Below, piece after piece: positions 37,034 through 47,928 of a stretch of 64,000 bases of DNA. Position numbers and translations under genes: made by a program. The stretch is from Dehalogenimonas sp. W. GTDB taxonomy: Bacteria > Chloroflexota > Dehalococcoidia > Dehalococcoidales > Dehalococcoidaceae. The first letter of the stretch is position 1. Each line of letters begins with the position of its first letter. The notes under the pieces are model-generated. The model saw only the letters and a program-made list of their open reading frames with translations, searched no databases and was not told where the DNA came from. The stretch is taken from contig NZ_CP146612.1 of the NCBI RefSeq assembly GCF_037094495.1, positions 1,612,001-1,676,000 of the forward strand. The letters are read 5' to 3'.

Positions 37034-38434
37034 TTAGCCCTGCTCCAGGGCACGGGCGAGCCGGCTCACCAAAGCCTCCATACGGCGGCGTTTCACCGGG
37101 TTTTCCGCTGCGGTGGTATTGCCGATAACGCACGCTGTTGACTCAAACAAGGTGTCAATAATCCTCAAGTTATGACGCGCGATAGTCCCGCCGGTTTCAG
37201 TGTTTTCAATCAGTAAATCGGCATCTTCAGGTAAAAATACTTCGGTTGAACCCCAGGTGGGGGCAATGCGATAACGACCAAAATGATTGTTACGGGCGTA
37301 ATCGTCAGCTATATTCACGTACTCCGTGGCAACTCTGAGGTTCTTACCCCGGAAATATTCTTTTAGCTCATCTGGATTAGTCACCGGTAATTCATTCGCC
37401 ACAACGGCTACGATTCTGACCCAGCCGTATTTCAAATCCAACAGACGTTTGACCGGACTGCCGGGAAACTGGGTCAGGTGATCATTCAGCCAGTCCCAGC
37501 CGGTAATGGCCAGATCAAAGTTCCCGTTGGCCACTTGAATGGTCATATCCTGAGGCCGGATAGTTTTGATGGAAAAACCCTCCAAGTCGGTCTGAGGCCT
37601 TCGGAAACCCCGGTCTGAGGGATAGTCCTCAATGGTAATTCCAGCGGCATCCAAAATTTTGCGAACATGCGGTTGTTGATGCCCGTCCGGTAAGGCCAGT
37701 CTGACAATATCCTCTGAATATTGGTGATAGGTTTCAACGGCTGAGTCAGCTATTTTGATTGCAGCATCATCTGACGCAGTGAGCGGCGGCAAATTTTCCA
37801 AAATAGAAGTGATGACCTCTGATAAATCCATGGTGGCCAGACTTTCGCGGTTAGCCACCAGCACGGCACGGAAGTCCATCACCTTCCCCAACACATTCAA
37901 ACCTCGGGCCGTCAGTTCTTCGGCACGTTTCCGGGGGAGAATGATAACTTCGGCAGTTTCCGGCGGATAAGCTTCCGCGCTGCCCCACAACGGATAAACG
38001 GCAAAATTCTTCAATCTCAGATCTAAGGCGAATTTTTCAGCAATATTGGGGTACTCGGACGCCAGACGTATTTTGCCGGTCTGCCGGCTTAAATCAGCGA
38101 GGCATTTAACATCACCGCCACCGGCTACCGCCACAAAAAGGGCTCCCTCACCGTACCCCAGTATCTTTACCTGCACCAGCGAACTGAGCCGGTATCGTGA
38201 GACAAGTTCTTCAACCCAGTCCGCACCGCAAATACCCAGATCATAGTTGCCGATGGCAACTTGAATGGGAATGTCTTTTTCGTGCAGCATTTTGGCCGAA
38301 AGGTCCGGGAACCTGCCGCTCTCCAGACGATATAAACGCGCTTTTGGCTGATAATCGTTCAACTGCCAATCTGCCCGCTCCAGCATGGACGCGGTTTCCG
38401 CCAGCAATCTTCCTTTTGGCAGGGCAATCTTCAT
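37034..38434 (-). CDS. hisG: Tandem (two-copy) ATP phosphoribosyltransferase HisG
   Basis: First enzyme of histidine synthesis, joining ATP and PRPP. At 466 residues it is about twice the short-form HisG. Residues 1-215 and 243-466 are two HisG-like copies. Paired motifs are IQVAIGNYDLGICGADW (57-73) with IQVANGNFDLAITGWDW (299-315), RLASEYPNIAE with RVATEYVNIAD, and LWGSAEAYPPE with TWGSTEVFLPE. Copy 1 keeps ALPKGRL (4-10), but its PRPP loop is lost (IILPRKRAEEL). Copy 2 has ALPDGHQ instead but keeps the PRPP loop ENTETGGTI (410-418). It is coupled to hisZ by ATGA overlap. Whether one or both halves are catalytic is unknown. Confidence 0.9.
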   Translation of the reverse strand: MKIALPKGRLLAETASMLERADWQLNDYQPKARLYRLESGRFPDLSAKMLHEKDIPIQVAIGNYDLGICGADWVEELVSRYRLSSLVQVKILGYGEGALFVAVAGGGDVKCLADLSRQTGKIRLASEYPNIAEKFALDLRLKNFAVYPLWGSAEAYPPETAEVIILPRKRAEELTARGLNVLGKVMDFRAVLVANRESLATMDLSEVITSILENLPPLTASDDAAIKIADSAVETYHQYSEDIVRLALPDGHQQPHVRKILDAAGITIEDYPSDRGFRRPQTDLEGFSIKTIRPQDMTIQVANGNFDLAITGWDWLNDHLTQFPGSPVKRLLDLKYGWVRIVAVVANELPVTNPDELKEYFRGKNLRVATEYVNIADDYARNNHFGRYRIAPTWGSTEVFLPEDADLLIENTETGGTIARHNLRIIDTLFESTACVIGNTTAAENPVKRRRMEALVSRLARALEQG

Positions 38435-39669
38435 TCTTCAGAAGCCTCCCCGCCGAGCATCTCAATGAGTTCTTCAACGGTTTCAAACTCAAATTCTTCC
38501 TCGGTTTCGGTGTCGGTCATCAGCAGTGTTCCGCCATCGTTGATGCCCAGGACCCAGTCATACATCATCGTATCGGGGTCACCGAGTTTTATTTCAGCGG
38601 TATAGCCGGCATCACGCAGGTCAGTAGCTACGGCAAACGCCTGGGCTTCATTTCCCGCCTCAAATGTTAACAGGAAGCGGTCCGGTTCATCCAAAGCGTA
38701 GACATCATAGTCAATAAAATCCATGATCTCATCCATGTAAAGGGCAAAACCGGCAGCCGGCCGGGCGTCACCACCCATTTGGCCAACCAGATTGTCGTAA
38801 CGCCCCCCGCCGCCGACCAAAATGTCGTTGGTAAAAATATGCATGATAAGTCCGGTGTAATACTCAAAACCCCGGCCGGCGGCTAGGTCAATCACATACT
38901 CAATATCCAGTGAATCAAGAATATTGAGTGTTGACTGGAAAGACCTGCAAGCTTCATCTAATTCGCTGGTTTTGCCAAAAAGGGCTTTCACGTTAGCAAC
39001 GTAGTCAGCTGAACTGCCGGTGACATTTAACATCATTTCCAATCCGGCGGTCAGTTCCGGACAGCGGGCTTTCAGGCTGTTTAAAGTAGTTGCGTTGCCG
39101 TCTAATATTTCATCAAAAAGCTGGTGCCGGGCTTCCGGATTCGGTTCCAGTTGAGCCAGCACCGCCTGAATAAAGCCCGAATGCGACAGCTTAATAACGG
39201 TTCCGATTCCCAGTAGTTCCAGTGATTCAACAGACATCCGGACTAATTCAGCATCTGCCAAACCGGAATTAGCGCCGATCAGCTCAGCGCCGCACTGCCA
39301 GCGTTCCCGTTTTTCTTCAGGATTTTCCTTAAACCTGAAGACATTAACCACATAGAACAGCCGCACCACATCCCGGTCGGCCAGGTTGTCAACAAAATAA
39401 CGAGCCAGGGGGATGGTGCCATCCGGGCGCATTACCACCCTTTCGCCGCTCCAGCCGTCCCAATCCAGGAAAGAGTAGACCTGGCGCAACATGCCGGGGG
39501 TCAGAGTACCCGCCGAGGTGAACAGATTAAGATATTCCAGGATTGGAGTCCTGACTTCTTCATACCCCCACTTAAGAGCTGTATCAATAAAAACAGATTC
39601 GGCCAACCGGAACTTCAGCATTTCTTCCGGGCCAAGATCGTTACAACCGCGACATCGGTTTTGAGTCAT
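38431..39669 (-). CDS. hisZ: ATP phosphoribosyltransferase regulatory subunit HisZ (HisRS paralogue)
   Basis: Class II synthetase-like protein that, where studied, activates short HisG and confers histidine feedback. About 412 residues. RCRGCNDLGPEEMLKFRLAE and the motif-2-like FRFKENPEEKRERWQCGAELIG are seen, with the motif-3 region GGGRYDNLVGQMGGDARPA. The C-terminus has an anticodon-domain-like remnant and ends acidic. The ATG at 39669 has AGGAG 6 nt upstream. Adjacency and overlap with hisG favour HisZ, but a true histidyl-tRNA synthetase cannot be fully excluded without checking for another hisS elsewhere. Confidence 0.8.
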   Translation of the reverse strand: MTQNRCRGCNDLGPEEMLKFRLAESVFIDTALKWGYEEVRTPILEYLNLFTSAGTLTPGMLRQVYSFLDWDGWSGERVVMRPDGTIPLARYFVDNLADRDVVRLFYVVNVFRFKENPEEKRERWQCGAELIGANSGLADAELVRMSVESLELLGIGTVIKLSHSGFIQAVLAQLEPNPEARHQLFDEILDGNATTLNSLKARCPELTAGLEMMLNVTGSSADYVANVKALFGKTSELDEACRSFQSTLNILDSLDIEYVIDLAAGRGFEYYTGLIMHIFTNDILVGGGGRYDNLVGQMGGDARPAAGFALYMDEIMDFIDYDVYALDEPDRFLLTFEAGNEAQAFAVATDLRDAGYTAEIKLGDPDTMMYDWVLGINDGGTLLMTDTETEEEFEFETVEELIEMLGGEASEE

Positions 39670-39821
39670 GATTTCTCCTATAATTAATATATGGTTTGAT
39701 TTTACACCAGCCAAACGTATGCTTCAAATATTGTCGGGTTATTTCTATTTTACTATGACAACTATAATTTCCGATATCACTCACCGTAAAACAAAGCTAC
39801 CAAACGCCCACCCGATTGTGA

Positions 39822-41904
<2,083 letters not shown>

Positions 41905-41905
<1 letters not shown>

Positions 41906-42471
41906 TGAAATTGATCATTGGTTTGGGAAATCCCGGCTGGGAATATTCCGGAACGCGGCATAATATCGGTTTCGTGGTTCTGGGGACACTGGCCAGGCGT
42001 CATAAGATAAATTTCAACAAACGCAGTTGCCACTCCCGGATCGGTGAAGGCGATCTGGGACCAATTAAAGTTGCTTTAGCTAAACCGCAGACTTATATGA
42101 ACCTTTCCGGCGACGCGGTTTCGTCGTTGCTGCGCCGGTACCGACTGAAACCCTCGGATATTATCGTCGTCTATGATGACCTTGATTTGCCGGTTGGTCG
42201 CATCAGAATGCGAGCCGATGGCAGTGCCGGCGGTCATAACGGAATTAAATCAATCATTGCGGCTCTGGGTACGGATAAATTTATCAGGCTGAAGGTCGGT
42301 ATCGGACGACCGACGGTTGAAATTGACCGCAATGAAATAGTGGATCATGTGCTGTCCGGCTTTGACAAAACCGAACATGAGGCGGTGACAGACGCCGTGA
42401 ACCGGGCCGTGGACGCAATAGAAGTGCTGGTCGCCGAAAACCCGGAAACCGCCATGAACCGCTTCAATTGA
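41905..42471 (+). CDS. pth: Peptidyl-tRNA hydrolase
   Basis: Recycles peptidyl-tRNAs released from ribosomes. The 188 residues include GLGNPGWEYSGTRHNIGF (catalytic His in TRHN), KPQTYMNLSGDAV, YDDLDLPVG and GSAGGHNGIKSI. The ATG at 41905 shares its A with the ligA TAA, so the pair is translationally coupled. Confidence 0.96.
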
Positions 42472-42541
42472 TTTGAAAGAACCGCCGGTATCCTATAAAC
42501 TGGCGATTCTGAACGTTTTTTGATTCAAGAAAGGAATATTT

Positions 42542-43846
42542 ATGGCCGACGTACGACCTTTTAAAGCATTGCGCTATGACACCCAGCAGCAGGATGTCAG
42601 CGCTTTGATTTGTCCGCCTTACGACGTGATCAGCCCGAAGCAGGAGGAAGCATTACTGCAATCCAACCCTTATAATTTCGTCAGAATAGAGTTTTCTAAA
42701 GCTCAACCCGGTGATGATGAGCAAAGCAACCGTTACAGCCGCGCGCTGAGTTTTCTGGAACAGTGGATTGAAAGCGGGGTACTGCGGCAGGACGATAAAC
42801 CTGCCTATTATTTACACGAGCACACATTTGAATATGAAGGCAAAAAATCCAAAAGATACGGTTTGTTTGCCCGAATCAGGCTGGAGGAATGGGACCGGAT
42901 GATCGTTCGCCCCCACGAACGTACGCTGGCCGGCCCTAAGCGTGATCGCATCCGCCTGATCAGCACTCTGGAGGCTAACACCAGTCCGGTTTTTGGCCTT
43001 TATCACGATCCGGAAGGATATATTGCCGGGATACTGGCTCAAATCATTGACTGGCCGGCAACAGCAGCGTTTAACGGCGAAAACGGAGAATACCACCGAC
43101 TGTGGCTCATTGATGATGCCGTCACTGTTTCGGCGATTGAAAAAGGATTTGCTTCAAAACCACTGTATATTGCTGACGGCCACCACCGGTATGAGAGCGC
43201 ACTGGCCTACTGTAAAGAAAGTCAGGTCAAAAGCCCGGAACTGCCGCTGGATGCCGCCCTGAAATTTGTAATGATGTCCTTGACCGACATGTCTGACCCG
43301 GGCATGCTGATACTGCCGACTCACCGACTGGTGAAGGGCATCGCCCCGACGGCCATAAATGCCCTATCTTCCAGTCTGGCGGAGTTTTTTAACATTGAGC
43401 GATTTTCCCTGACTGATTCAAATGTATGGGCACAACTGGAACCGTTACTGGCTGAGGACAGCTCCCGGTTTTTCATTTACGGCTTAAACGGTAAAGAATT
43501 AATCAGTCTGACAGAAATAAATCACGCACAGGTAGAAGCCCTGATGCCTGGCGGACATACCAAAACATATCGGGGGATGGATGTCAGCGTTGTTGATCAT
43601 GTGGTGCTGGAAAAAATATTGGGTATGGATGCCATGGACGAGGAGCGCATCGATTACGATCACGACCGCAGTTCTACCATTTCCCGTGTTGATTCCGGTG
43701 AATTCCAGCTGGCCTTTATTTTGAAACCGGTTCATCCTGAAACCATTCAGTCTATTTCAGATGCCATGGACAAAATGCCGCGAAAAAGCACCTATTTTTA
43801 CCCCAAAATACCGTCCGGAGTGGTTCTCTACCGTTTAAAGGATTAA
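42542..43846 (+). CDS. DUF1015-family protein
   Basis: A 434-residue soluble protein of the DUF1015 family. It opens with DVRPFKALRYD and CPPYDVIS, and has YGLFARIRLEEW, IADGHHRYESALAY (the best conserved stretch, with a His-rich possible metal site) and the end MPRKSTYFYPKIPSGVVLY. Function is not established; it is widely found in anaerobes. AGGAA precedes the ATG at 42542. A strong hairpin terminator follows the gene. Confidence 0.88.
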   Translation: MADVRPFKALRYDTQQQDVSALICPPYDVISPKQEEALLQSNPYNFVRIEFSKAQPGDDEQSNRYSRALSFLEQWIESGVLRQDDKPAYYLHEHTFEYEGKKSKRYGLFARIRLEEWDRMIVRPHERTLAGPKRDRIRLISTLEANTSPVFGLYHDPEGYIAGILAQIIDWPATAAFNGENGEYHRLWLIDDAVTVSAIEKGFASKPLYIADGHHRYESALAYCKESQVKSPELPLDAALKFVMMSLTDMSDPGMLILPTHRLVKGIAPTAINALSSSLAEFFNIERFSLTDSNVWAQLEPLLAEDSSRFFIYGLNGKELISLTEINHAQVEALMPGGHTKTYRGMDVSVVDHVVLEKILGMDAMDEERIDYDHDRSSTISRVDSGEFQLAFILKPVHPETIQSISDAMDKMPRKSTYFYPKIPSGVVLYRLKD

Positions 43847-43848
43847 AA

Positions 43849-43875
43849 AGAGAGGGTGCTGAACGCACCCTCTCT
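43849..43875. terminator. Terminator between the DUF1015 gene and trpB
   Basis: AGAGAGGGTGC (43849-43859) and GCACCCTCTCT (43865-43875) form an 11-bp perfect stem with a 5-nt loop between two convergent genes. The A-run before the stem gives a U-run on the minus strand, so it mainly terminates trpB. Confidence 0.75.
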
Positions 43876-43896
43876 TCATATTCTTCAACAAGCTTT

Positions 43897-45261
43897 TTAG
43901 CCCAGCAGACATTGGGGCAGATCCTTGAGCGCCGATTCTACCAGCGCTTCCGGATATTCATAGTCAGCCAGCTTACCGGACAGATAAGCATCGTAGGCCG
44001 CCAGATCAAAATGACCATGGCCGGAATGGCTGAACAGGATGACCTTCTTTTCACCAGACTCACGGCATCTCAGGGCTTCATCAATGGTAGCGCGGATGGC
44101 ATGGTTGGTTTCCGGCGCACTGATAAATCCTTCGGTTCTGGCAAATTGGATCCCGGCTTCAAAGGTCGGTAACTGAAGAACGGCTTTTGCTTCTATCAGG
44201 CCGAGGTCATAAAGATGGCTGATAATCGGCGACATGCCGTGGTAACGCAATCCGCCTGCATGAACCGGCGGCGGCATGAATTTGTGACCCAGTGTGAACA
44301 TCTTCACGATCGGCGCCATGGCAGCGACATCGCCATAATCAAAGGCAAACTTGCCCTTGGTCAGGGTGGGACAGCTTGATGGTTCCACTGCGATGATGCG
44401 GGTATTTTTGCCGGCGGTCAGATTCTGATGAACAAAAGGCAAGGCCATACCGCCGAAGTTGGAACCGCCGCCGACGCAACCGATAACTACATCGGGATAT
44501 TCGCCGGCCATTTCCATCTGTTTCAGCGATTCCAATCCGATAACCGTCTGGTGCATCAGCACATGATTAAGAACGCTGCCGAGGGAATAATGGGAATCAG
44601 CTCTCGGTGCGGCGTCTTCCACAGCCTCCGAAATAGCCAGACCCAGGCTGCCGGGGCTGTTGGGGTCCTCAGCCAGGGCTGCGCGACCGGAATTGGTGTC
44701 CGGGCTGGGGCTGGGCACACATTGGGCTCCCCACGTTTCCATCATCATGCGCCGGTACGGCTTTTGTTGATAACTGACCTTAACCATATAAACTTTAAGC
44801 TCAATGTCAAACTGACAGCAGGCAAAGGCCATGGAACTGCCCCATTGTCCGGCACCGGTTTCGGTGGTTAACCGCTTAATACCCTCTTTTTTGTTGTAGA
44901 AAGCCTGGGGCACGGCGGTATTGGGCTTATGGCTGCCGGCCGGGCTGGAACCTTCATACTTGTAAAATATTTTGGCGGGTGTATCCAGAGCCTTTTCCAG
45001 GGCACGGGCGCGATATAGTGTGGTCGGCCTCCAAGCCTTGTAAATATCAATGACCTCGCCCGGGATATCAATATAGCGCTCCTGAGAGACCTCCTGCATG
45101 ATCAGTTCCATTGGAAATAACGGAGCCAGATCCGCCGGCCCCAGCGGCTGCATTGTGCCCGGGTGAATAGCCGGAGCCAAAGGCTTGGGCAGATCAGCCT
45201 GGATGTTGTACCAACTGGTCGGCATTTCCTTTTCAGTTAGCAGATACTTGGTGTGTTCCAC
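43897..45261 (-). CDS. trpB: Tryptophan synthase beta chain, TrpB2 type
   Basis: PLP enzyme that condenses indole and serine to tryptophan. The 454 residues belong to the TrpB2 group: the [15 protein letters not shown] motif, the PLP lysine in [35 protein letters not shown], and C-terminal SGHGHFDL. TrpB2 proteins generally do not form the tight complex with TrpA. No trpA lies nearby. The GTG at 45261 has GGAGGA about 8 nt upstream. It lies behind a T-box leader with a Trp-like specifier, so expression should rise when tRNA-Trp is uncharged. Confidence 0.92.
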   Translation of the reverse strand: MEHTKYLLTEKEMPTSWYNIQADLPKPLAPAIHPGTMQPLGPADLAPLFPMELIMQEVSQERYIDIPGEVIDIYKAWRPTTLYRARALEKALDTPAKIFYKYEGSSPAGSHKPNTAVPQAFYNKKEGIKRLTTETGAGQWGSSMAFACCQFDIELKVYMVKVSYQQKPYRRMMMETWGAQCVPSPSPDTNSGRAALAEDPNSPGSLGLAISEAVEDAAPRADSHYSLGSVLNHVLMHQTVIGLESLKQMEMAGEYPDVVIGCVGGGSNFGGMALPFVHQNLTAGKNTRIIAVEPSSCPTLTKGKFAFDYGDVAAMAPIVKMFTLGHKFMPPPVHAGGLRYHGMSPIISHLYDLGLIEAKAVLQLPTFEAGIQFARTEGFISAPETNHAIRATIDEALRCRESGEKKVILFSHSGHGHFDLAAYDAYLSGKLADYEYPEALVESALKDLPQCLLG

Positions 45262-45315
45262 GATAATTCCTCCTTCTTGATTGTGTTTTGACTTTCTTCC
45301 GATCGGCAATTTTGG

Positions 45316-45613
45316 ACAAAAGAAAAAGCCCTCTCCCTTTTTCAAGGGGCAGAAGGCTCCGCGGTACCACCCTTATTAAGCTGTAACAGCTCATCTCACT
45401 GGGCACTTGCCGATATTTTACACCGGAAACTGCCCGGGACTTTAACGTTTCCCCAACGGCTGCGCCTACCTGCCGTTTTCAACGGCCATCGGACAGCGGC
45501 TCCTGAGTCCATTCACTCACCTGCCTCTGGCACCGGCTTCCACCTGATCCGGCTCTCTGTGCCCGGCCTCGGGAGTTACTACTCTCATTCACGGCCTGTG
45601 TGAATATTCAGTT
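45316..45613 (-). promoter_or_regulatory. T-box leader (probably tryptophan-specific)
   Basis: On the minus strand, the T-box hallmark AAGGGTGGTACCGCGG spans about 45374-45359 and is followed by a terminator hairpin with a U-run near 45325. Upstream lies a Stem I-like region with AGTA near 45582 and, on the returning strand, GTGAATGGACTC. In this last stretch TGG (45509-45511) fits the specifier position, which means Trp. The antiterminator bulge TGGT would pair with ACCA, or with GCCA by wobble. It controls the TrpB2 gene that starts about 55 nt after the terminator. Confidence 0.88.
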
Positions 45614-45619
45614 GCTGGC

Positions 45620-45648
45620 AATATAATCCAATATTACATTCTTGTCAA
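45620..45648 (-). promoter_or_regulatory. Promoter of the T-box-trpB transcript
   Basis: Minus-strand TTGACA (45643-45648) and TATATT (45620-45625) are spaced 17 bp, close to consensus. The palindrome ACACC-A-GGTGT (45650-45660) sits just upstream, between this promoter and that of the divergent gene. Confidence 0.8.
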
Positions 45649-45742
45649 GACACCAGGTGTACGGCTACATTATAATTAAGCTATTTGGCAAGGCATGCCT
45701 GATTTGATAGACTGCTGGACAACACACTCTTCGAGGACTTTC

Positions 45743-47251
45743 ATGAATTTAACAGCTTTTCTTGCTGACGCAGCATGCCAGCATAAAGATAGAACCGCCT
45801 TCAAGATGGGACAGAGAACACTTTCATTTTCTGATCTAGACCGTTTTTCCAACGGGTTGGCGCAAAAACTGGTGGAAGCCGGCGTCACGCCTGGAGAACG
45901 GATAGCACTGCTGATGGAAAACTCCCCGGATTTTCCGATTGTTTATTTCGGTATTATTAAAGCCGGAGCAGTCGCCGTTCCACTGGACACCAAATACAAG
46001 GAATTGGAAATACGGGCAGTATTTAACGATTGCCGTCCGGCCTGGCTGTTTGCGGAACCGGCGATACTTAAAAACCTTCAGCCTGAGCTGGCCAGGTATG
46101 ATTTTCTCCGGCATATCGTCTGCTCCTCTCCGGCCGATATTGAAGGGTATATAGCTTACGGCTCGCTGGTGTCCAGATCTGACAGTGCCCCGGACGTTAA
46201 GACCCAGCTTGAACTGGCCCATATTGCTTATACATCCGGGCCGACGTTAAGGCCTCACGGCGTGGAAGTCACCCATCAAGCCCTGATAGATGCCGCCGCC
46301 GGCTCAGCCGCCGGGTTCAGGCAGACGGAAGCGGATGTTGCCATTCTGTTCGCCTTGCCGTTGCATCATACGATGGGTATCGCCATTATCATGATGGCCT
46401 GTTTAAGCGCCGGTAGTTCCATAGTTATGATCGGCGGTATCTCCATTGATGCTGTTTTATGCGCTATTGAACGAGAACGAGCCACCATGTTCCATGGGGT
46501 ACCATTTATTCATGCCATGATTGTGAATCATCTGAAAATCAACGGCTTGAAATATGATGTCAGTACACTGAGATTTTGCGGCAGCGCCGGCGCCCCGATC
46601 CCCGTCAGCGTGATCAAAGATTTTGAAGAACTAACCGGTAAGTATTTGATCCAATATTACGGGTTAACCGAATCCACCACCCACGTTACCTGTCAGGATG
46701 TCAGCCGGTCCGGTCGCAGCGGCGGTGTCGGCACTGCAATACCGGGTTTTAGTGTCAGAGTGGTTGATACTGACGGCCGGGAGGTTGCTGCAGGCGAACC
46801 TGGAGAAGTGATTATCAAGGGGCCTGTCATGCGGGCGTACCACAATCTTCCGGAAGAGACTGCCCGATATATCCGGGATGGCTGGTTGTTCACCGACGAT
46901 ATCGGGGTTAAGGATGAACATGGCGAACTATATATCACCGGCGTAAAAAAACCGATGCTCATCACCAAAGGTCAGAATATTTATTTTTCCGATATTGTTG
47001 ACGTATTGAATACCCACCCTGATATTGCCGAGGCCGCCGCCGCCGGTATCCCGGATCCTGACGGCATGCGCGGTGAAGTGGTATTGGCCGTGATAAAATT
47101 ACGCCCCGGTGCCGACATTACTGAACAACAGGTTAAAAAATATTGTCTGGACAGACTAGCCAATTACAAGTGCCCCAAGAAGGTTTTGTTTGTCACCGAC
47201 ATTCCACGGCATTCCAACGGCCATCTGGCCGCTTTCGGTCTGCTGGACTAA
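45743..47251 (+). CDS. Acyl-CoA synthetase-like protein with altered active site
   Basis: A 502-residue member of the adenylate-forming (ANL) superfamily, normally converting acids to acyl-AMP and then CoA thioesters. The fold motifs are clear: YGLTEST (A5), WLFTDDIG (A7) and the hinge region GVKKPMLITKGQNIY (A8). However, the ATP loop, usually YTSGTTGxPKG, reads YTSGPTLRPHG (163-173). The usual catalytic lysine near the C-terminus is His494 (PRHSNGHL). Adenylation is therefore doubtful. ATG at 45743 with GAGGA 5 nt upstream; the longer frame from 45695 lacks one. -10 TATAAT at 45671. Alternatives are a pseudoenzyme or a thioesterification-only protein. Confidence 0.8.
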   Translation: MNLTAFLADAACQHKDRTAFKMGQRTLSFSDLDRFSNGLAQKLVEAGVTPGERIALLMENSPDFPIVYFGIIKAGAVAVPLDTKYKELEIRAVFNDCRPAWLFAEPAILKNLQPELARYDFLRHIVCSSPADIEGYIAYGSLVSRSDSAPDVKTQLELAHIAYTSGPTLRPHGVEVTHQALIDAAAGSAAGFRQTEADVAILFALPLHHTMGIAIIMMACLSAGSSIVMIGGISIDAVLCAIERERATMFHGVPFIHAMIVNHLKINGLKYDVSTLRFCGSAGAPIPVSVIKDFEELTGKYLIQYYGLTESTTHVTCQDVSRSGRSGGVGTAIPGFSVRVVDTDGREVAAGEPGEVIIKGPVMRAYHNLPEETARYIRDGWLFTDDIGVKDEHGELYITGVKKPMLITKGQNIYFSDIVDVLNTHPDIAEAAAAGIPDPDGMRGEVVLAVIKLRPGADITEQQVKKYCLDRLANYKCPKKVLFVTDIPRHSNGHLAAFGLLD

Positions 47252-47313
47252 CTTCAAACATGGCCGTCCTTTTATCCGTCGGGCAAGGTTTTCTAACATT
47301 CAACAGAACAGCG

Positions 47314-47319
47314 TATAAT
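47314..47319 (+). promoter_or_regulatory. -10 box giving a leaderless kinase mRNA
   Basis: TATAAT (47314-47319) ends 6 nt before the ATG at 47326, and there is no ribosome binding site. The -35 region (around 47291) is weak. Confidence 0.55.
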
Positions 47320-47325
47320 TAATCA

Positions 47326-47916
47326 ATGGTTATCAATCCACTGGTAAAACGCGACCTTGAAAAAGTTAGACGGGCGGTCCGGCTGTTTCCTAATTCCGCC
47401 TCTGAAAAACCGGTATTATTCGTCATGGTCGGCTTGCCCGGCAGCGGAAAAAGCTATTTTGTTGACAGACTGATTCGGAAGATTCCGGCAACTGTGTTGC
47501 AAAGTGATTTTATCCGCAAAACTCTGTTGAAAAAGCCCACTTACACCCAGCGGGAGCATACCCGGGTTTTCAGAGCCATTCACACCGCTGCCCGCGAATT
47601 GCTGGACTCAAATAACAACGTTTTAATTGACGCAACAAATCTGAACCGGAAATACCGTCGTCCGCTGTATCAAATGGCGGCAGAAACCAGGGCCCGAATC
47701 ATCATTATATATCTGGATACACCCAGAGAAATTGCCAGGGAACGCATCATGGATCGCCGGGCACAGGGTGAGTGTATCTCCGATGCGGATTGGGAAGTAT
47801 ATCAAATGCTGGAAGAGGATTTTGAACCGCCGGTAGAACCCGATTACACCGTGACGCCGGTCACGGATCTCCCGGAACTTATTACCAAAATCGCCGGCGA
47901 CATCGCCATTAAATAA
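47326..47916 (+). CDS. P-loop kinase, AAA/zeta-toxin-like
   Basis: A 196-residue P-loop NTPase of the small-molecule kinase type. Walker A is GLPGSGKS (about 33-40), followed by LQSDFIRKTLL, a Walker B-like VLIDATNLNRKYR and a lid region (RERIMDRRAQGE). The same architecture is found in polynucleotide kinase-like and zeta-toxin-like proteins, so the substrate cannot be named. No antitoxin-like partner is adjacent, which argues against a toxin. The start at 47326 follows a -10 box closely. pepA begins 12 nt after the stop. Confidence 0.8.
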   Translation: MVINPLVKRDLEKVRRAVRLFPNSASEKPVLFVMVGLPGSGKSYFVDRLIRKIPATVLQSDFIRKTLLKKPTYTQREHTRVFRAIHTAARELLDSNNNVLIDATNLNRKYRRPLYQMAAETRARIIIIYLDTPREIARERIMDRRAQGECISDADWEVYQMLEEDFEPPVEPDYTVTPVTDLPELITKIAGDIAIK

Positions 47917-47928
47917 AAGTGAGGCTTC

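Noticed and set aside
38431-39669. Histidyl-tRNA synthetase
   Set aside because: The overlap with hisG and the diverged active-site motifs fit HisZ better, though the two families are related.
47326-47916. Zeta-type toxin of a toxin-antitoxin pair
   Set aside because: The fold is compatible, but no small antitoxin gene is adjacent. The neighbours are metabolic genes.
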